Shown here: positions 23,961-34,140 of the stretch, piece by piece
Layout of the letters: every line of letters starts with the position of its first letter
How positions within the stretch are numbered: position 1 is the stretch's first letter
Source of the DNA: Sipunculus nudus
Taxonomy: Eukaryota > Annelida > Sipuncula > Golfingiida > Sipunculidae
DNA length: 64,000 nucleotides
Assembly: GCA_026874595.1 (NCBI GenBank)
Contig: CM049317.1
Span: 24,448,401 to 24,512,400, forward strand
Direction of reading: 5' to 3'
Position numbers and translations under genes: made by a program
The notes under the pieces: model-generated
Told to the model about the DNA's origin: nothing
Database searches by the model: none
The model's input: only the letters and a program-made list of their open reading frames with translations

Positions 23961-24600
23961 GGGGTTGTTTTGTATTTCTGTTCATTGTGTTGTCAATAAC
24001 ACCACGTAGCTTTTTTCATTGCTTAAACAATAAACAACATTTTGATATAAACATTCTATTTTATATCTGTAACAAGAAAAAATAACCAAGATACGTTTAA
24101 ATTCCCCAATAATCTCCCAAGTAAACACTCGTTATTTGATAACATACACATATATTGGCATATCGGCATTGGTTCTTTTCCTTATATGACCCCGATTTTC
24201 AGGGATTCTGCGCCAAGGGGCATCGTAGATGAAAGAGCCATAAAAAGAAACCAATTTATTTGAAAGATCCGGCGTCATCATTCACAGTGAGCCTGGTTAT
24301 ATATCACTCGACGTCAGAGCGGGTATTGTCCCGTTATTACCGTCAATAGCATCTTTTGTTCTCTCAGATTCATCAGCTGCTGGATGAAGGTGCAATCTTA
24401 CATGAGAAGAATTAGTCCTTCTGGAACCTGTTACCCCCGGACAAGCCGTCTGACCTTCCGCTCATCCTAGATAAAGCACACCGCCGTTTTAGTTTCTACG
24501 AGGCTGAATCCGTGGAAATTTTCGTGAGAGACAGAGCATTCGTCATTCCTTTCACCTCCAACAGAGGAATACATGCAGCGTGATGTCAAAGTCAACGAGA
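23961..24600. other. No firm gene; weak terminal-exon signal
   Basis: At 24368 a good acceptor (TTTTGTTCTCTCAG) is followed by 15 open codons (IHQLLDEGAILHEKN) and TAG. No partner exon can be linked, so this is only noted. Confidence 0.2.
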
Positions 24601-24613
24601 TAACGAGGCTGGA

Positions 24614-24616
<3 letters not shown>

Positions 24617-24669
<53 letters not shown>

Positions 24670-24804
24670 GGAGAGGTAGATAGGGAGTGAGAGAAACAGT
24701 CTGACAAAGACACACCTAGATAAAGAAACAGAGAGAGAAACAGAAAGGGAGAGAGGGAGAGACCGAGAGAAAGAGGAGAAAGAGAGAGACATAGGCAAAT
24801 AAAG

Positions 24805-24846
<42 letters not shown>

Positions 24847-25134
24847 AGTGACAGACAGACAAAGACGCATAAAGAGAATGAGGCAGAGAAAGAGAGGGAA
24901 GGGAGGGAGAGAGGGAAGGGGGAGAGAGAAACAAAGACAGAGAAAGCGAGAGTGACAGAGAGAGAGAGACAGAAAGAGATACAAACAGGCAGAAGACAAA
25001 GACACACAAAGAGAGAGAGGGGACAGAAAATGAGAGAAAGAGAAGGAGACAGACAGACAGACAAAGACCAACAAAGAGAGGGAGACAGAAAGGCAGAGAT
25101 AGAGACAGAGAGACAAACAGACAAAGACTAACAA

Positions 25135-25179
<45 letters not shown>

Positions 25180-25420
25180 AAACAAAAACAGACAGACAAA
25201 GACACACAAAAAGAGAGAGACAGAGCGAAGGATAGAGAAAGAAATATAGACAAACAGATAGACAAAGACACACAAAGAGAGAGAGAGACACACACAGAGA
25301 GAGAAACAGACATAAAAGACACACAAAGGCTGACAGAAAGAAACAGAGAGAGCAAGGAAGTTGGGGTGGTGGGGGGGGGGGATGAGAGAGCGAGACAGAA
25401 AGAGAAAAAATATGTATTAA
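24617..25420. repeat. Long GA-rich (GAGA/GACA/CACA) low-complexity tract
   Basis: About 800 bp of almost pure purine on the plus strand. Pure (GA)n runs at 24617-24660, 24810-24840 and 25135-25175 are interleaved with imperfect CAGACAAAGACACACAAAGAGAGAGA units, and a poly-G run follows near 25370. All three minus-strand frames are open because of composition, giving artificial Leu/Ser/Cys-rich peptides. Confidence 0.9.
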
Positions 25421-25429
25421 ATGTCTATG

Positions 25430-26030
25430 GGACAGGCTATGGAATTAAATCGTGAGGGACTGTTTAAGGATATGCCTTTTGACTGCTGGTAGCACTGTTT
25501 ATTGAGTAAGGATGTAGGTATCCCCACTGTAAGAGTGCCATGTTGTTATTTTTTAGGATTTTACATGAGCGTGATTTATATAAGGAACCCTACACAGACC
25601 GTAGTATGTCGTTAACACAAGAGCGAATGCGTGAGGCTATTACGGGAATCGAAGCAGGGGCCTCCTGCCCGAAAGGGTAACGCCCTGACAATTAGAATAA
25701 GACCATTAGACCCATAAAATCACTATTATTGCCTTCGCCAGCAGGGTATGCGTTCAATCCCGAACGGCAAACGCCATAACAACATCTCGCGCCGACACTT
25801 GCTCTCATTAACCTAGTTTTACATTCAGACACGCAGGTTTCATTTGGTAGACACCGGTAGCATTATCTTTGAGAAATCTATCGTGATGTATCCAAAAATT
25901 TTCAGATAAGTCACAATATTTTTGTCATTTGTGTCATTGAGCCTATCAATTGTACCGGGATTATATGATATAATATACAAATAATAGAGTGTAAATAATA
26001 CTTCATTTTTAAAAATTTAAATATAATATA
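25430..26030. other. No gene; small repeat B fragment
   Basis: GCCTTCGCCAGCAGGGTATGCGTTCAATCCCG at about 25732-25763 (first bases GCCTTCGCCAGC) matches the start of the repeat B core at 33890. The rest is unrecognised. Confidence 0.45.
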
Positions 26031-26133
26031 ATGTGGTAGCAATAATAACGTGCAGAATATCAAACAGTTACAAAAATAGTTTTGGCAATACGGAGAACAT
26101 TGCATATAAGCGATGTCCTATATTTTTATTCAG

Positions 26134-26245
26134 ATATCATACGCATCGTCAAATCAAACCCGCTGTCCCCCTCTGGACATCACAGGCCTCGTTCTCGGGC
26201 ACACCGTTTCATCTACCGCTGGCGGACGGGGCCACCGATATCAAT
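26134..26245 (+). CDS. Candidate internal exon, unrecognised
   Basis: 112 bp bounded by a good acceptor (TATTTTTATTCAG) and a GTAAGC donor, clearly GC-richer than the AT-rich surroundings. After one base it encodes 37 residues, from YHTHRQIKPAVPLW to LPLADGATDIN, ending in phase 0. A second frame through the same DNA is also open and continues without the donor for about 80 codons to TAG (26358), so the frame is uncertain. No domain is recognised. A decayed transposon fragment is the main alternative. Confidence 0.3.
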
Positions 26246-26359
26246 GTAAGCCCGTGGTTTATAGTTTTCTTGGAACGTATAATACGGTATCAGATTTATT
26301 CCAGGCATTAAAGTCCGTGGCCGATGGCTCTTTATTTCTGGTTCACTCGCCCGGGGAAT

Positions 26360-27240
26360 AGCCTTGTTTTTGGAAGGACCATAGTTTGATAGATGTGAAA
26401 ACTTTGCCCAAGGTATTGATATTAATGGTCCCTTTCAGCAGCATAACATGATCTATGGCTTGTTTGCATATGAAAACAGTGTGAGACACTGTTTAGAAGG
26501 AAAACATGACACAAGAAAGAATAATTATGTCAGTCAATTTATTATCATATTGTATGAGACCACCTGTGGGACTTGTCGAAAGCGGTCTTAATGGTTGGCT
26601 GGTCTCATTAGATAGGTTGTCGTTCCGATAAGTTTGTACAGTTTAAAAGTAGGAAACGACAATGGATGACATTTAGACAGACTTTTCTAGTTTTCTTATA
26701 CAAAAAAGAAATGTATAGCTTAAAATAACACCCTACGGCTTCTCATATCAGTCAAGGCGGATTTCCACCGCTAGCGGCATCCCTTTGACATTTGACTCGG
26801 CAACTTCTCTAGTAATTTTAATTAAATCATTCTTATAATTTCAACACAGATATACAAGAAGCGATAATATATGGTAAAGTGCCCAAGCTTAGAGCTAGCT
26901 TAAGTAGTCTTTTTACCAAACATTGTAAAACCAGCTTAGTGCCGCAATTTTGTCAAATTTCTAAGCCAAATATTTGATCTTTCGATCAAGTTTACATAAT
27001 GTCTGGATGAAACAGGTGTTTTTAACTTTTTTTTTCTTATAAATTTTATTATTGACTGGTAGCGCCAGTTTTTAGAAGTAAGTGCTGTACATAGAAACGT
27101 GTCTATGTGTTAGTGTAATCTTATCTTTTTTTATACCCCAAGCTCTTTGTGTTCATATATTATAAATGAAGATGATGAAGATTTATTTCATCGAGCGTAA
27201 AACTAATGAGGCTTATTATTTTCATTCACTGTATAAATCA
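26360..27240. other. No gene seen
   Basis: AT-rich. Around 26560-26610, GACTTGTCGAAAGCGGTCTTAATGG resembles the wording of pogo-like MITE ends, but no matching second end was found. Confidence 0.35.
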
Positions 27241-27266
27241 TAGTCATATATATATATATATACATA

Positions 27267-27912
27267 TGTAACGGATATGAAACAACCTGATGTCTGATGT
27301 TTGCTGGTCTCGCTCTTTGCCTTGTGGTTTCTAGCCATTGTTTCTTATTGCCTGGTCTGCTTGGATTGTTTCTATTGTTGTTTTCAATGGTTTTCTCATT
27401 TCTCATGACGAAACCAGTTTTCTCACGTGACTGTGTTAAGGTCGGTTGGTCAAGAGAGACGGAGATTCAGTTTCCAGTGATGCATGGAACTGAACGTATC
27501 TCGTTTCTCTTTTGACAGGTAAGAGCACTTCACTTTTATTAAGTATTAATACTAAACCATTGTTGTATTTACGTTCCTTGAATGTTTAATAGACACGAGT
27601 ATTGCTAAAAATATCATACAGTATTCATTATATATCGCAGCTAAAATATCATACAGTATTCATTTTATATTTATTTTTACGCAGGTTAAAAGTAATTAGT
27701 CTCATAACGGTATTTCATAATTGCAAACATTGCGTAAGCTTCAGTTTCCAGATATACATGGAACTGAACGTATCTCGTTTCTCTCTTGAAAGTCTCTTCT
27801 TCGCGTGAGAGATTTTTGATCTGGTTTTAATAAAGTTTTATATCAACCACGTGTTGGAGGTATTTCGTACAAGTCTGGAGACGGACGACTTGGCTATGCC
27901 GGAGCGGCCGTT

Positions 27913-27915
<3 letters not shown>
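27267..27915 (+). mobile_element. Possible solo LTR embedded in (TA)n
   Basis: Runs from TGTAACGG to CCGTTCCA, a TG..CA element with imperfectly inverted ends, and is bordered on both sides by TA dinucleotides. An AATAAA lies near the 3' end (27829-27834), as in the R region of an LTR. A 50-bp block (CAGTTTCCAGTGATGCATGG..CGTTTCTC) at 27469-27518 recurs at 27742-27790, so the unit contains a direct duplication. A textbook CAG|GTAAGAG donor follows the first block. No internal retrotransposon genes are present. A DNA element with TA target duplications is the alternative. Confidence 0.4.

Positions 27916-27976
<61 letters not shown>
27915..27976. repeat. (TA)n microsatellite
   Basis: 31 TA units directly abutting the preceding element. 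Confidence 0.95.
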
Positions 27977-27978
<2 letters not shown>

Positions 27979-28233
27979 TATACACAAAGACGACCAAGCG
28001 GACTGTGCAACTTGGGCCTGAAGAAAAACTCATAATCGTTCTACACAAGAATAATACACACGACCGAAGATCAGAAATAATCTCAAAATACCGCCACAAC
28101 AATAGCAAATCCAAACCACCTGACCGCAGCAGGAGGAAATAATACACCCAGTACAACAGGTGTGTCCATTCGCCTGATAATCGCTTAGCGTGAAACCAGT
28201 GGTAGCGATACGGACTGAATCTTCAGAACCATC
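27977..28233. other. 257-bp island between two (TA)n tracts, unrecognised
   Basis: Mixed-composition sequence with no terminal inverted repeats visible. The minus strand is open for about 80 codons (..TTGFTLSDYQANGHTC..), but the frame runs into the TA tract, so no gene is called. Confidence 0.3.
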
Positions 28234-28247
28234 ATACATATATATAT

Positions 28248-28294
<47 letters not shown>
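28234..28294. repeat. (TA)n microsatellite
   Basis: About 30 TA units with one interruption near 28260. Confidence 0.95.
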
Positions 28295-28298
<4 letters not shown>

Positions 28299-28397
28299 AT
28301 TGGCCAAAAGTGGTCTTAATTAATAGGTTTTCTTAAAAAACATATCAGGTTTAACTTATGTGAATGCCTAGGTGCTATGTGAATACATATATATATA

Positions 28398-29200
28398 TAC
28401 AGTAGAACGCTTGTATTACGGTCACCATCGGAACTGGATGAAAGTGGCCTTAATACAAGAGTGGCCGTTATACAGGACTTGACCAGGATAGTGGGGGGGG
28501 GTAAAATGTAACACGAAACCAAGTTCAGATCTTTATTAAAATCAACAAAATAAACGTATATATACAGAGTATTAGTATAATACTGTTATCAGTAAATAAA
28601 ATAAAAATATTTATAATCACAATTGATGAACGTGTTCACAAGGACATTAAAGAAAGTTTAAAGATCCACAGTTTGCGTAACGTTTTTCTGATGACATAAT
28701 CAACGGGAGCCGCTGGTTGTCATTCGTTAATTATATGACAACACCCTGATTAAGATCCGGCTCGCACGACAGATTCACAAACATACGCGCAGGTCGGAAC
28801 ACATGCCTTACTATTGTGCATACTAATGACGCTAAGATGGGTAGTACGACGCTGGATACGTGTCTAACAACTAAGTCACGGTCGAGTGGTTACCTTTTTC
28901 CAGACACTCATTTACAGACAGGAATATGTGAGAGCGGACACTTGTGTAATGATATTTAGGTCAGAAGTGGCCGCTCGATTTGTTGAGCCCATGTCACGGA
29001 GTCACTGCCCCTGACCGTAACTGAGGCGTTTCCCGGCCTGCGGGACCGAGAGACCTGGCCGTAATACGGAATAGAGGAGTGACTGTTATTGACAACAAAA
29101 TGATTATGAAATATAACGGTCGAAAATTCGGGACAGGAAATCTGACCGTTATAGACGTATTGACCGTTATTGAGGCGTGGCCGTTAGCAGGCGTTCTACT

Positions 29201-29204
<4 letters not shown>
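28398..29204. mobile_element. Pogo/Tc1-like MITE, 0.8 kb, in (TA)n
   Basis: The left terminus ACAGTAGAACGC (28399-28410) is exactly complementary to 29191-29202. Similarity extends to about 27 bp (TTGTATTACGGTCAC against CTGCTAACGGCCAC). Sub-terminal TGACCGTTAT/TGGCCGTAAT motifs recur in both halves (28430-28470 and 29058-29180). It is flanked by TA tracts. No transposase is encoded. Such TACAGT-ended, TA-flanked elements are typical non-autonomous Tc1/mariner/pogo members. Confidence 0.75.

Positions 29205-29250
<46 letters not shown>
29203..29250. repeat. (TA)n microsatellite
   Basis: 24 TA units directly after the MITE end. Confidence 0.95.
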
Positions 29251-29253
<3 letters not shown>

Positions 29254-29870
29254 ATAATATATAGCATTTATAAAGCGCCAAATATTCGATAGGCGCACTC
29301 ACAGCGCATTTCTTTCAGGAAGAATATAGTCTAAATAAATTACATCCATCTAAATAAATTTAATTCATCAAAGTGCAATCTCTAGACAGCATGTTGATTT
29401 ATTCTAACATTCTTCGTGTATTATATTTTATATTCTAAAATGTTTCTTAGCCATATGCTTTACTAGTTAGAATGAAATTCAGAATGACTTTCATTTTTAT
29501 CAAAGATAACAGTGTATAAATTGAAAATCATCGTGGTTATAGCGAAACATCCAAAACTGTTTTATTCTTTGAGTAGTTTTTATTTTTTTTTTCATTTTAT
29601 CTACTCAACGTTATAACAAGTTTCTAACATTTCGTGTATATTTTTACAATTTTCCTTTAATTATTACTTATAAGTATCAGTCCGGTATCTGAATCAGTTT
29701 TACCATTATAAATAACCACAGGACCTATCACAGACAAAACCAAAGTCAATTGTAGACATCGTATGTGTGATATTACTTGGTATTGCTGAATGTTGCTTTT
29801 TCGCAGATGCTGTATTTTATTTTACTCTTTATTAACATTCACCACGATCCCATCGGAACTGTGCTAGAAA
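29251..29870. other. No gene seen
   Basis: AT-rich filler between the MITE and the fold-back element. Confidence 0.45.
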
Positions 29871-29873
29871 TCT

Positions 29874-30400
29874 CAGTGTAGCGATGTCAGCGCTTCAGAT
29901 AACCGCGCGGTAAATCTTAAATCCCCCCCCCCAGTAACTTTAAATCTATTACAGATAACCCCGGTTAATTCAATTTGATTTCAGGGTACCACCCGTTGTC
30001 CTGAAACTGATTAAAACCCTGCCCCTACGATTCATTTTTCCCCTAAGTTTCTTTATGTTAATTACAATTGTTGTTTATTTTTACGGTTGGTGAGTTTTCG
30101 TTTCTCTTATATCGGAATGTATGTCATACGCTTTGGCGAAAAATAGAATAGTCAGTATCAATATTATTAATCACATAATATTTTTGCGAATTTTTTATTA
30201 CATTATCAGACATAAATCTAAATTAAAATTTTGTATCCGACACTTGTCTTAATTAATGAACATATGATGAATTGACAGATAATGAATTTATCTTTTAGAT
30301 AATCGAGGGAGTAATCTGGACAGTACGGGGTAATCTGATATCTATGTCAGATTACCGGGGGTACACGGTAACGGTGGTAGCTTGAAATCTTAACACAGGG
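29874..30400. mobile_element. Fold-back element FB-3
   Basis: The left arm (CAGTGTAGCGATGTCAG, GATAACCGCGCGGTAA, CCCCCC, ATTACAGATAACCCC) and right arm (GGGAGTAATCTGG, GGGGTAATCTGATATC, CAGATTACCGGGGG, then CTTGAAATCTTAACACAGGG) mirror FB-2. The outer ends CAGTGTAGCGAT and ATCTTAACACAGGG correspond to FB-2's TGTAGCGAT and GTCTTTACACTGGG. The spacer is about 280 bp. More decayed than FB-2; no coding sequence. Confidence 0.55.
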
Positions 30401-30840
30401 ATGCCTGACAGGAGTTTGCTTTACGACGTCAATCACCGCAAGATCACATCTCCCGCTAACATCGTTTATAAAGTTAACACTCGTGTCATTTATGTATATA
30501 ATATTCCCTCGTGAATTGTGAGCTTATATAAACTCGACCCCGGGAAACTAGGGTCTTAATATCCTCAGAGTAACTTGTGATAAGGTGACACGCCTATCAC
30601 GACGGGAAATAACCAGCTGATGAGACGAGGTCTGACCCATAGGAGTCTGACGTCCAAACTATGTAGATGAGGCACAGGATAATATACTGGTGCCCCCCTG
30701 TAAACTTAAACTTTAAAATCTAGGCTTGGACCCCTTGATAATTATATCTAACATGTCGAGGCTTTGATTATGTAATCTTCATCAATTGTATGTATCGGTC
30801 ATGAAGGAACTTAATTCATTGTCTTAATTTAGATTATAAT
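30401..30840. other. No gene seen
   Basis: Mixed-composition DNA with no recognised feature. Confidence 0.4.
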
Positions 30841-30849
30841 ACTATGGTA

Positions 30850-30864
30850 TACATATATATACAT

Positions 30865-30898
<34 letters not shown>

Positions 30899-30905
30899 TA
30901 TATAA
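30850..30905. repeat. Imperfect (TA)n
   Basis: TA runs with ACATA and AAATA interruptions. Confidence 0.9.
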
Positions 30906-30914
30906 CAGGGTAAA

Positions 30915-31030
30915 GAAAAAATCCGGGAGATGTTTGGGATCGAACACACATGACCTGAACTAAAACTCGCATCACCAATAAAGCAAAGATTCATTAGCGA
31001 GAAAAGTGGAGCGCTTTTGTATGCACCGTC
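30915..31030 (-). mobile_element. tRNA-derived SINE fragment, minus strand
   Basis: On the minus strand, TTATTGGTGATGCGAG..GGTCATGTGTGTTCGATCCC forms a tRNA-like A/B-box pair with the B-box at about 30936-30955. The element ends against a (TA)n tract. A similar head, GGTCATGGGTTCGATTCCC, lies at about 57960. Confidence 0.4.
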
Positions 31031-31034
31031 AACC

Positions 31035-31036
31035 CA

Positions 31037-31089
<53 letters not shown>
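31035..31089. repeat. (TA)n microsatellite
   Basis: About 27 TA units ending 4 bp before the MITE. Confidence 0.95.
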
Positions 31090-31092
<3 letters not shown>

Positions 31093-31094
<2 letters not shown>

Positions 31095-31772
31095 TACAGC
31101 AAAACCTCATTGTGTGGAAGTCGAAGGGACTTATGAATTTACTTCGACACAAACGTTGTTCGAGACAACCGATATCCATTATATTCTATCTTCTTCTGCC
31201 TTGTTTATTATCGACAAATACTGCACACGTACTGGGTCTATATTATAAAAACTATCGAATGTTTGCGGGAGTGAACAACACAAATTTTATATTTATTTAT
31301 TAATAATAAAAGGTACATAAGTACCATCAAAAATAGGATTAGGTAAATGTCGGCGAGAGAAGAAAGGCATGATCATGAGCGACCAAACAGGTAAACAACG
31401 GATCAGGTGTGTAAACCATCGCGCTTGATGAGTAAGATCCTTGCCGGTATTGACTATATGTAATTGGTCAACTCGGCCGTAGGTATACGATTGATGGACC
31501 GTGCACAACTGTTATCCAAACATTAAAGCGGCATGACCTCGAATCGAGCGACAGGGCTATCGCGCTTGATGAGTTAGAGTCTTGCATTTATTAATAGCGT
31601 GTAACTTGTCACCACGGCTTAAACACGATTAACGGGCCGTGAACATAAGGTTTTTCGACACATCCGAGTTCGACACAAAAGGAGTTAAATTAGTAAATTT
31701 TTTAACTGTAATTTTTTCTGCTCCACTTTCACTCCAACTAAACCGAGTTCGACACAACGAGGTTTCACCGTA
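31093..31772. mobile_element. TA-flanked MITE with internal direct repeat
   Basis: The left end TACAGCAAAACCTCATTGTG and the complement of the right end TACGGTGAAACCTCGTTGTG match at 16 of 20 bases. TTCGACACAA recurs in both sub-terminal regions (31141, 31669, 31749). Inside, an 85-bp unit beginning ATCGCGCTTGATGAGT is repeated at about 31420 and 31560, both ending near GACCGTGCAC or GGCCGTGAAC. The ends fit pogo-like elements. No transposase. Confidence 0.7.
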
Positions 31773-32390
31773 TATCATATTATGTATTACATTGTATATT
31801 AAAAATATTTGTATACATATATTTTTATATTAATTACTTTTAATTTTTATTTACCAACATTTTACAGGAGCCCCTACCAGTCAACAATTAAAATAAAAAA
31901 ATACAAGAAACTGGAAATGTTAGAAAACCATTTTTTAAATAACGTGTTCGTAAGGTCAAACGTTAGTCATAGAAATTTGAAAAAAAAATGGCAACTATGA
32001 CGGTTATCTATGTTTGGTAAAACCTTCTTGAGCTAGCTCTTAGCTTTGGCATGGTGCACAAAATAACCATATACCAAAGCTCCAAGTAACTGTGTTTGAA
32101 AGATAAGGTTTTATTAAAGTAAACATACATAATCCTGTGAAGATGGGGAGTAAATTATTAAAGAGCGGGAGCGGGAGATATCCGCCTTACTGATATATGG
32201 AACCCCTGGGTGCACATGTTATATTTAGCTATACACTTCTATAACTGTATAAGAAAGGTACAAGGGCCATTCAAAATATCAACCATTGTTCATTTGTAAA
32301 CAGTCAATACTAATATATTACCTTATTTTTTTTTAATTTGTATAGACACAAGGGTAATATTATATAGCTTATCTCAGTGCTTATACGTCA
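31773..32390. other. No gene seen
   Basis: AT-rich with nothing recognised. Confidence 0.45.
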
Positions 32391-32392
32391 TT

Positions 32393-32470
32393 CAACGACC
32401 GACCTCCGTGGTTTGAGTGAGAGCACAGCGCTCAAAACCGGGAGGTCGTGAGTTCAATTGTACAATTGAT
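32393..32470 (+). mobile_element. SINE family A, head-only copy
   Basis: GACCTCCGTGGTTTGAGTGA, AGAGCACAGCGCTCAAAACC and GGGAGGTCGTGAGTTCAATT match the tRNA-like head at 61255-61320. The body is missing. Confidence 0.65.
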
Positions 32471-32539
32471 ACTTGTAACTAGAAATATGCATTTTCAGGA
32501 TGTGGGGTGTCTGATTTGTGGGTTGCTCCCCAAAACGCG

Positions 32540-32745
32540 TTAAAATTCGTACATAAGTTCTCCAAAACCCTCCGCCCATGTCCAAGGTTCATTCATACAG
32601 AAGTTCTCTAAAACTGAGCGCCCATATCCAAGGTGCATTCGTACAGAAGTTCTCCAGAACCCATCGGCCCATACTCCAAGGTCATCCGTTCAGAAGTTCT
32701 CCTAAACCCATCAGCCAATACTCCAAGGGGTATTCGTGCACAAGT
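32540..32745. repeat. 46-bp minisatellite, about 4.5 units
   Basis: AAGTTCTCC(A/T)(A/G)AACCC starts at 32555, 32601, 32647 and 32694, periods 46, 46 and 47. Each is followed by GCCCATA(C)TCCAAGG and ATTCGTACAG. Confidence 0.8.
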
Positions 32746-32769
32746 GACTCTGCATTTGTGAATATTCCT

Positions 32770-33005
32770 TGAAGTTCCTAGTGGACCCGGATCATGAGGC
32801 GGGTCTACACCACCAAGATCTAATAGTTTCATCCTGGACCAGTTCCCGAAGTGTTCTGAAAATGTCCGTAAGATTCCGTTTATGATTGCGTGACTTGTGT
32901 GTGAACAAACACACAAGCCGATAAACACAAGAAAGGGAATAAACGCATACACTCCCGGATAGAGGCAATAAGCAAATATAAAACAAATTAGCTCAGGGTG
33001 TATAG
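32770..33005 (-). repeat. Dispersed repeat B, minus-strand copy 3
   Basis: The reverse complement reads GAGTGTATGCGTTTATTCCC, TTTGTTCACACACAAGTCACGC, AATCATAAACGGAATCTTAC and GAACTGGTCCAGG, the repeat B core order. Confidence 0.65.
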
Positions 33006-33715
33006 TATCGCAGCTTGGTCGTATGCTCCCGGGAACGTTCAGAACCGCTACAAGAAACATACCCAGAAATCTAAAAAAGGAAAACATGTAAAACCTATTG
33101 CGTCTTTGATATCAGACCATAAAATTACTAGGTTTTACCTTGTCATATAACGGTTAATGTTTAGCCTGAATTTGGATCTAAAATGCCATTTATAATATTA
33201 GAAAGTCATACCTCAAATCCCTTTGTCTCATCTTCAGATCGCTTTGCTAGACGGTGATCGAGTATATGTACTGACGAGGGCTGGCTGGGGATGACTTTAT
33301 ATACGTGCAAGTACAGAACTACATATTACCAGACAGACAGTTCTTATTAAGTAACAATTTTTACTTTGATTCGTCATATCCCGGGTCCATTACACTCGCA
33401 GACGTGACATCAGATCCACTTAAAATTATGTTTTATTTTTCATCATTGGCTCTGTCCTTGTCTGCAGTATACTGAAATATTAATGGAAAGTTGAATTGCA
33501 GACAAATTCGATAAAGTTATAAGAAAATGGTGCCTGCAGGCAGAAGATTGTATATTGCTGAAACCTGCAGCGAAGACGGAATTTAATAGGTATGGGCCAA
33601 AATTTAATTTCAAATTGCATAGCAGACCCATATTTCCATTATTAAAAGGCTTATCTGATCATGAACAGACCAAGACTTTAATTTAAAGGTTCTTCATATT
33701 TTTTTTTCCTCTTGT
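33006..33715. other. No gene seen
   Basis: AT-rich. The minus-strand frames here continue from repeat B and are not conserved. Confidence 0.4.
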
Positions 33716-33719
33716 ATCG

Positions 33720-33721
<2 letters not shown>

Positions 33722-33793
<72 letters not shown>
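33722..33793. repeat. (TA)n microsatellite
   Basis: About 36 TA units, the longest pure tract in the window. Confidence 0.95.
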
Positions 33794-33795
<2 letters not shown>

Positions 33796-33887
33796 CTTTG
33801 GATGGAGAGTCTTGTAGAGCAATGGCTATTTGCAAACTGTTTCTTCTACGCTTTGGATGCGAATGCTGAAACTAAAAGTGCTATTTA

Positions 33888-34140
33888 ATTGCCTCCGCTA
33901 CGAGGGTATGCTTTCATTCCCGTTCATGTGTGTGTGTGTGATTATTCAACACATAACTCACGCATTCATGAACGGAATCTAATGAAAATGTTAGGGCATT
34001 TTAGGAATGGGCAAATCAGGAACGGAATAGATTTTGTGTGGATCCGGCCTATGACTCCGCTTCCAGAAACGTCATAAAGGAAGATTTACAAATGCACATT
34101 CACTTATGCACGAATAAACCTGGGAATATTGGCCAAATAA
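33888..34140 (+). repeat. Dispersed repeat B, copy 4
   Basis: TTGCCTCCGCTACGAGGGTA, TGCTTTCATTCCCGTTCATG, a (TG)n run, AACTCACGCATTCATGAACG, GGAATCTAATGAAAATG, GGAATGGGCAAATCAGGAAC and CCTGGGAATATTGGCC. This is the cleanest full-length core and defines the family order. Confidence 0.7.

Noticed and set aside
24552-25355. Four long minus-strand frames (75-244 codons) rich in Leu, Ser and Cys
   Set aside because: They are translations of the GA-rich tract; overlapping frames are all open because purine-only DNA has few stops on the complement.
27469-27518. Exon ending at CAG|GTAAGAG
   Set aside because: The donor is excellent, but the block is part of a duplicated segment inside the putative LTR and the frame has no support.
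32540-32745. CRISPR-like array
   Set aside because: Contiguous 46-bp units without unique spacers, in a eukaryotic setting with no cas genes: a minisatellite.
32578-33087. Frames on both strands of 64-159 codons
   Set aside because: They run across the 46-bp minisatellite and a minus-strand repeat B copy.
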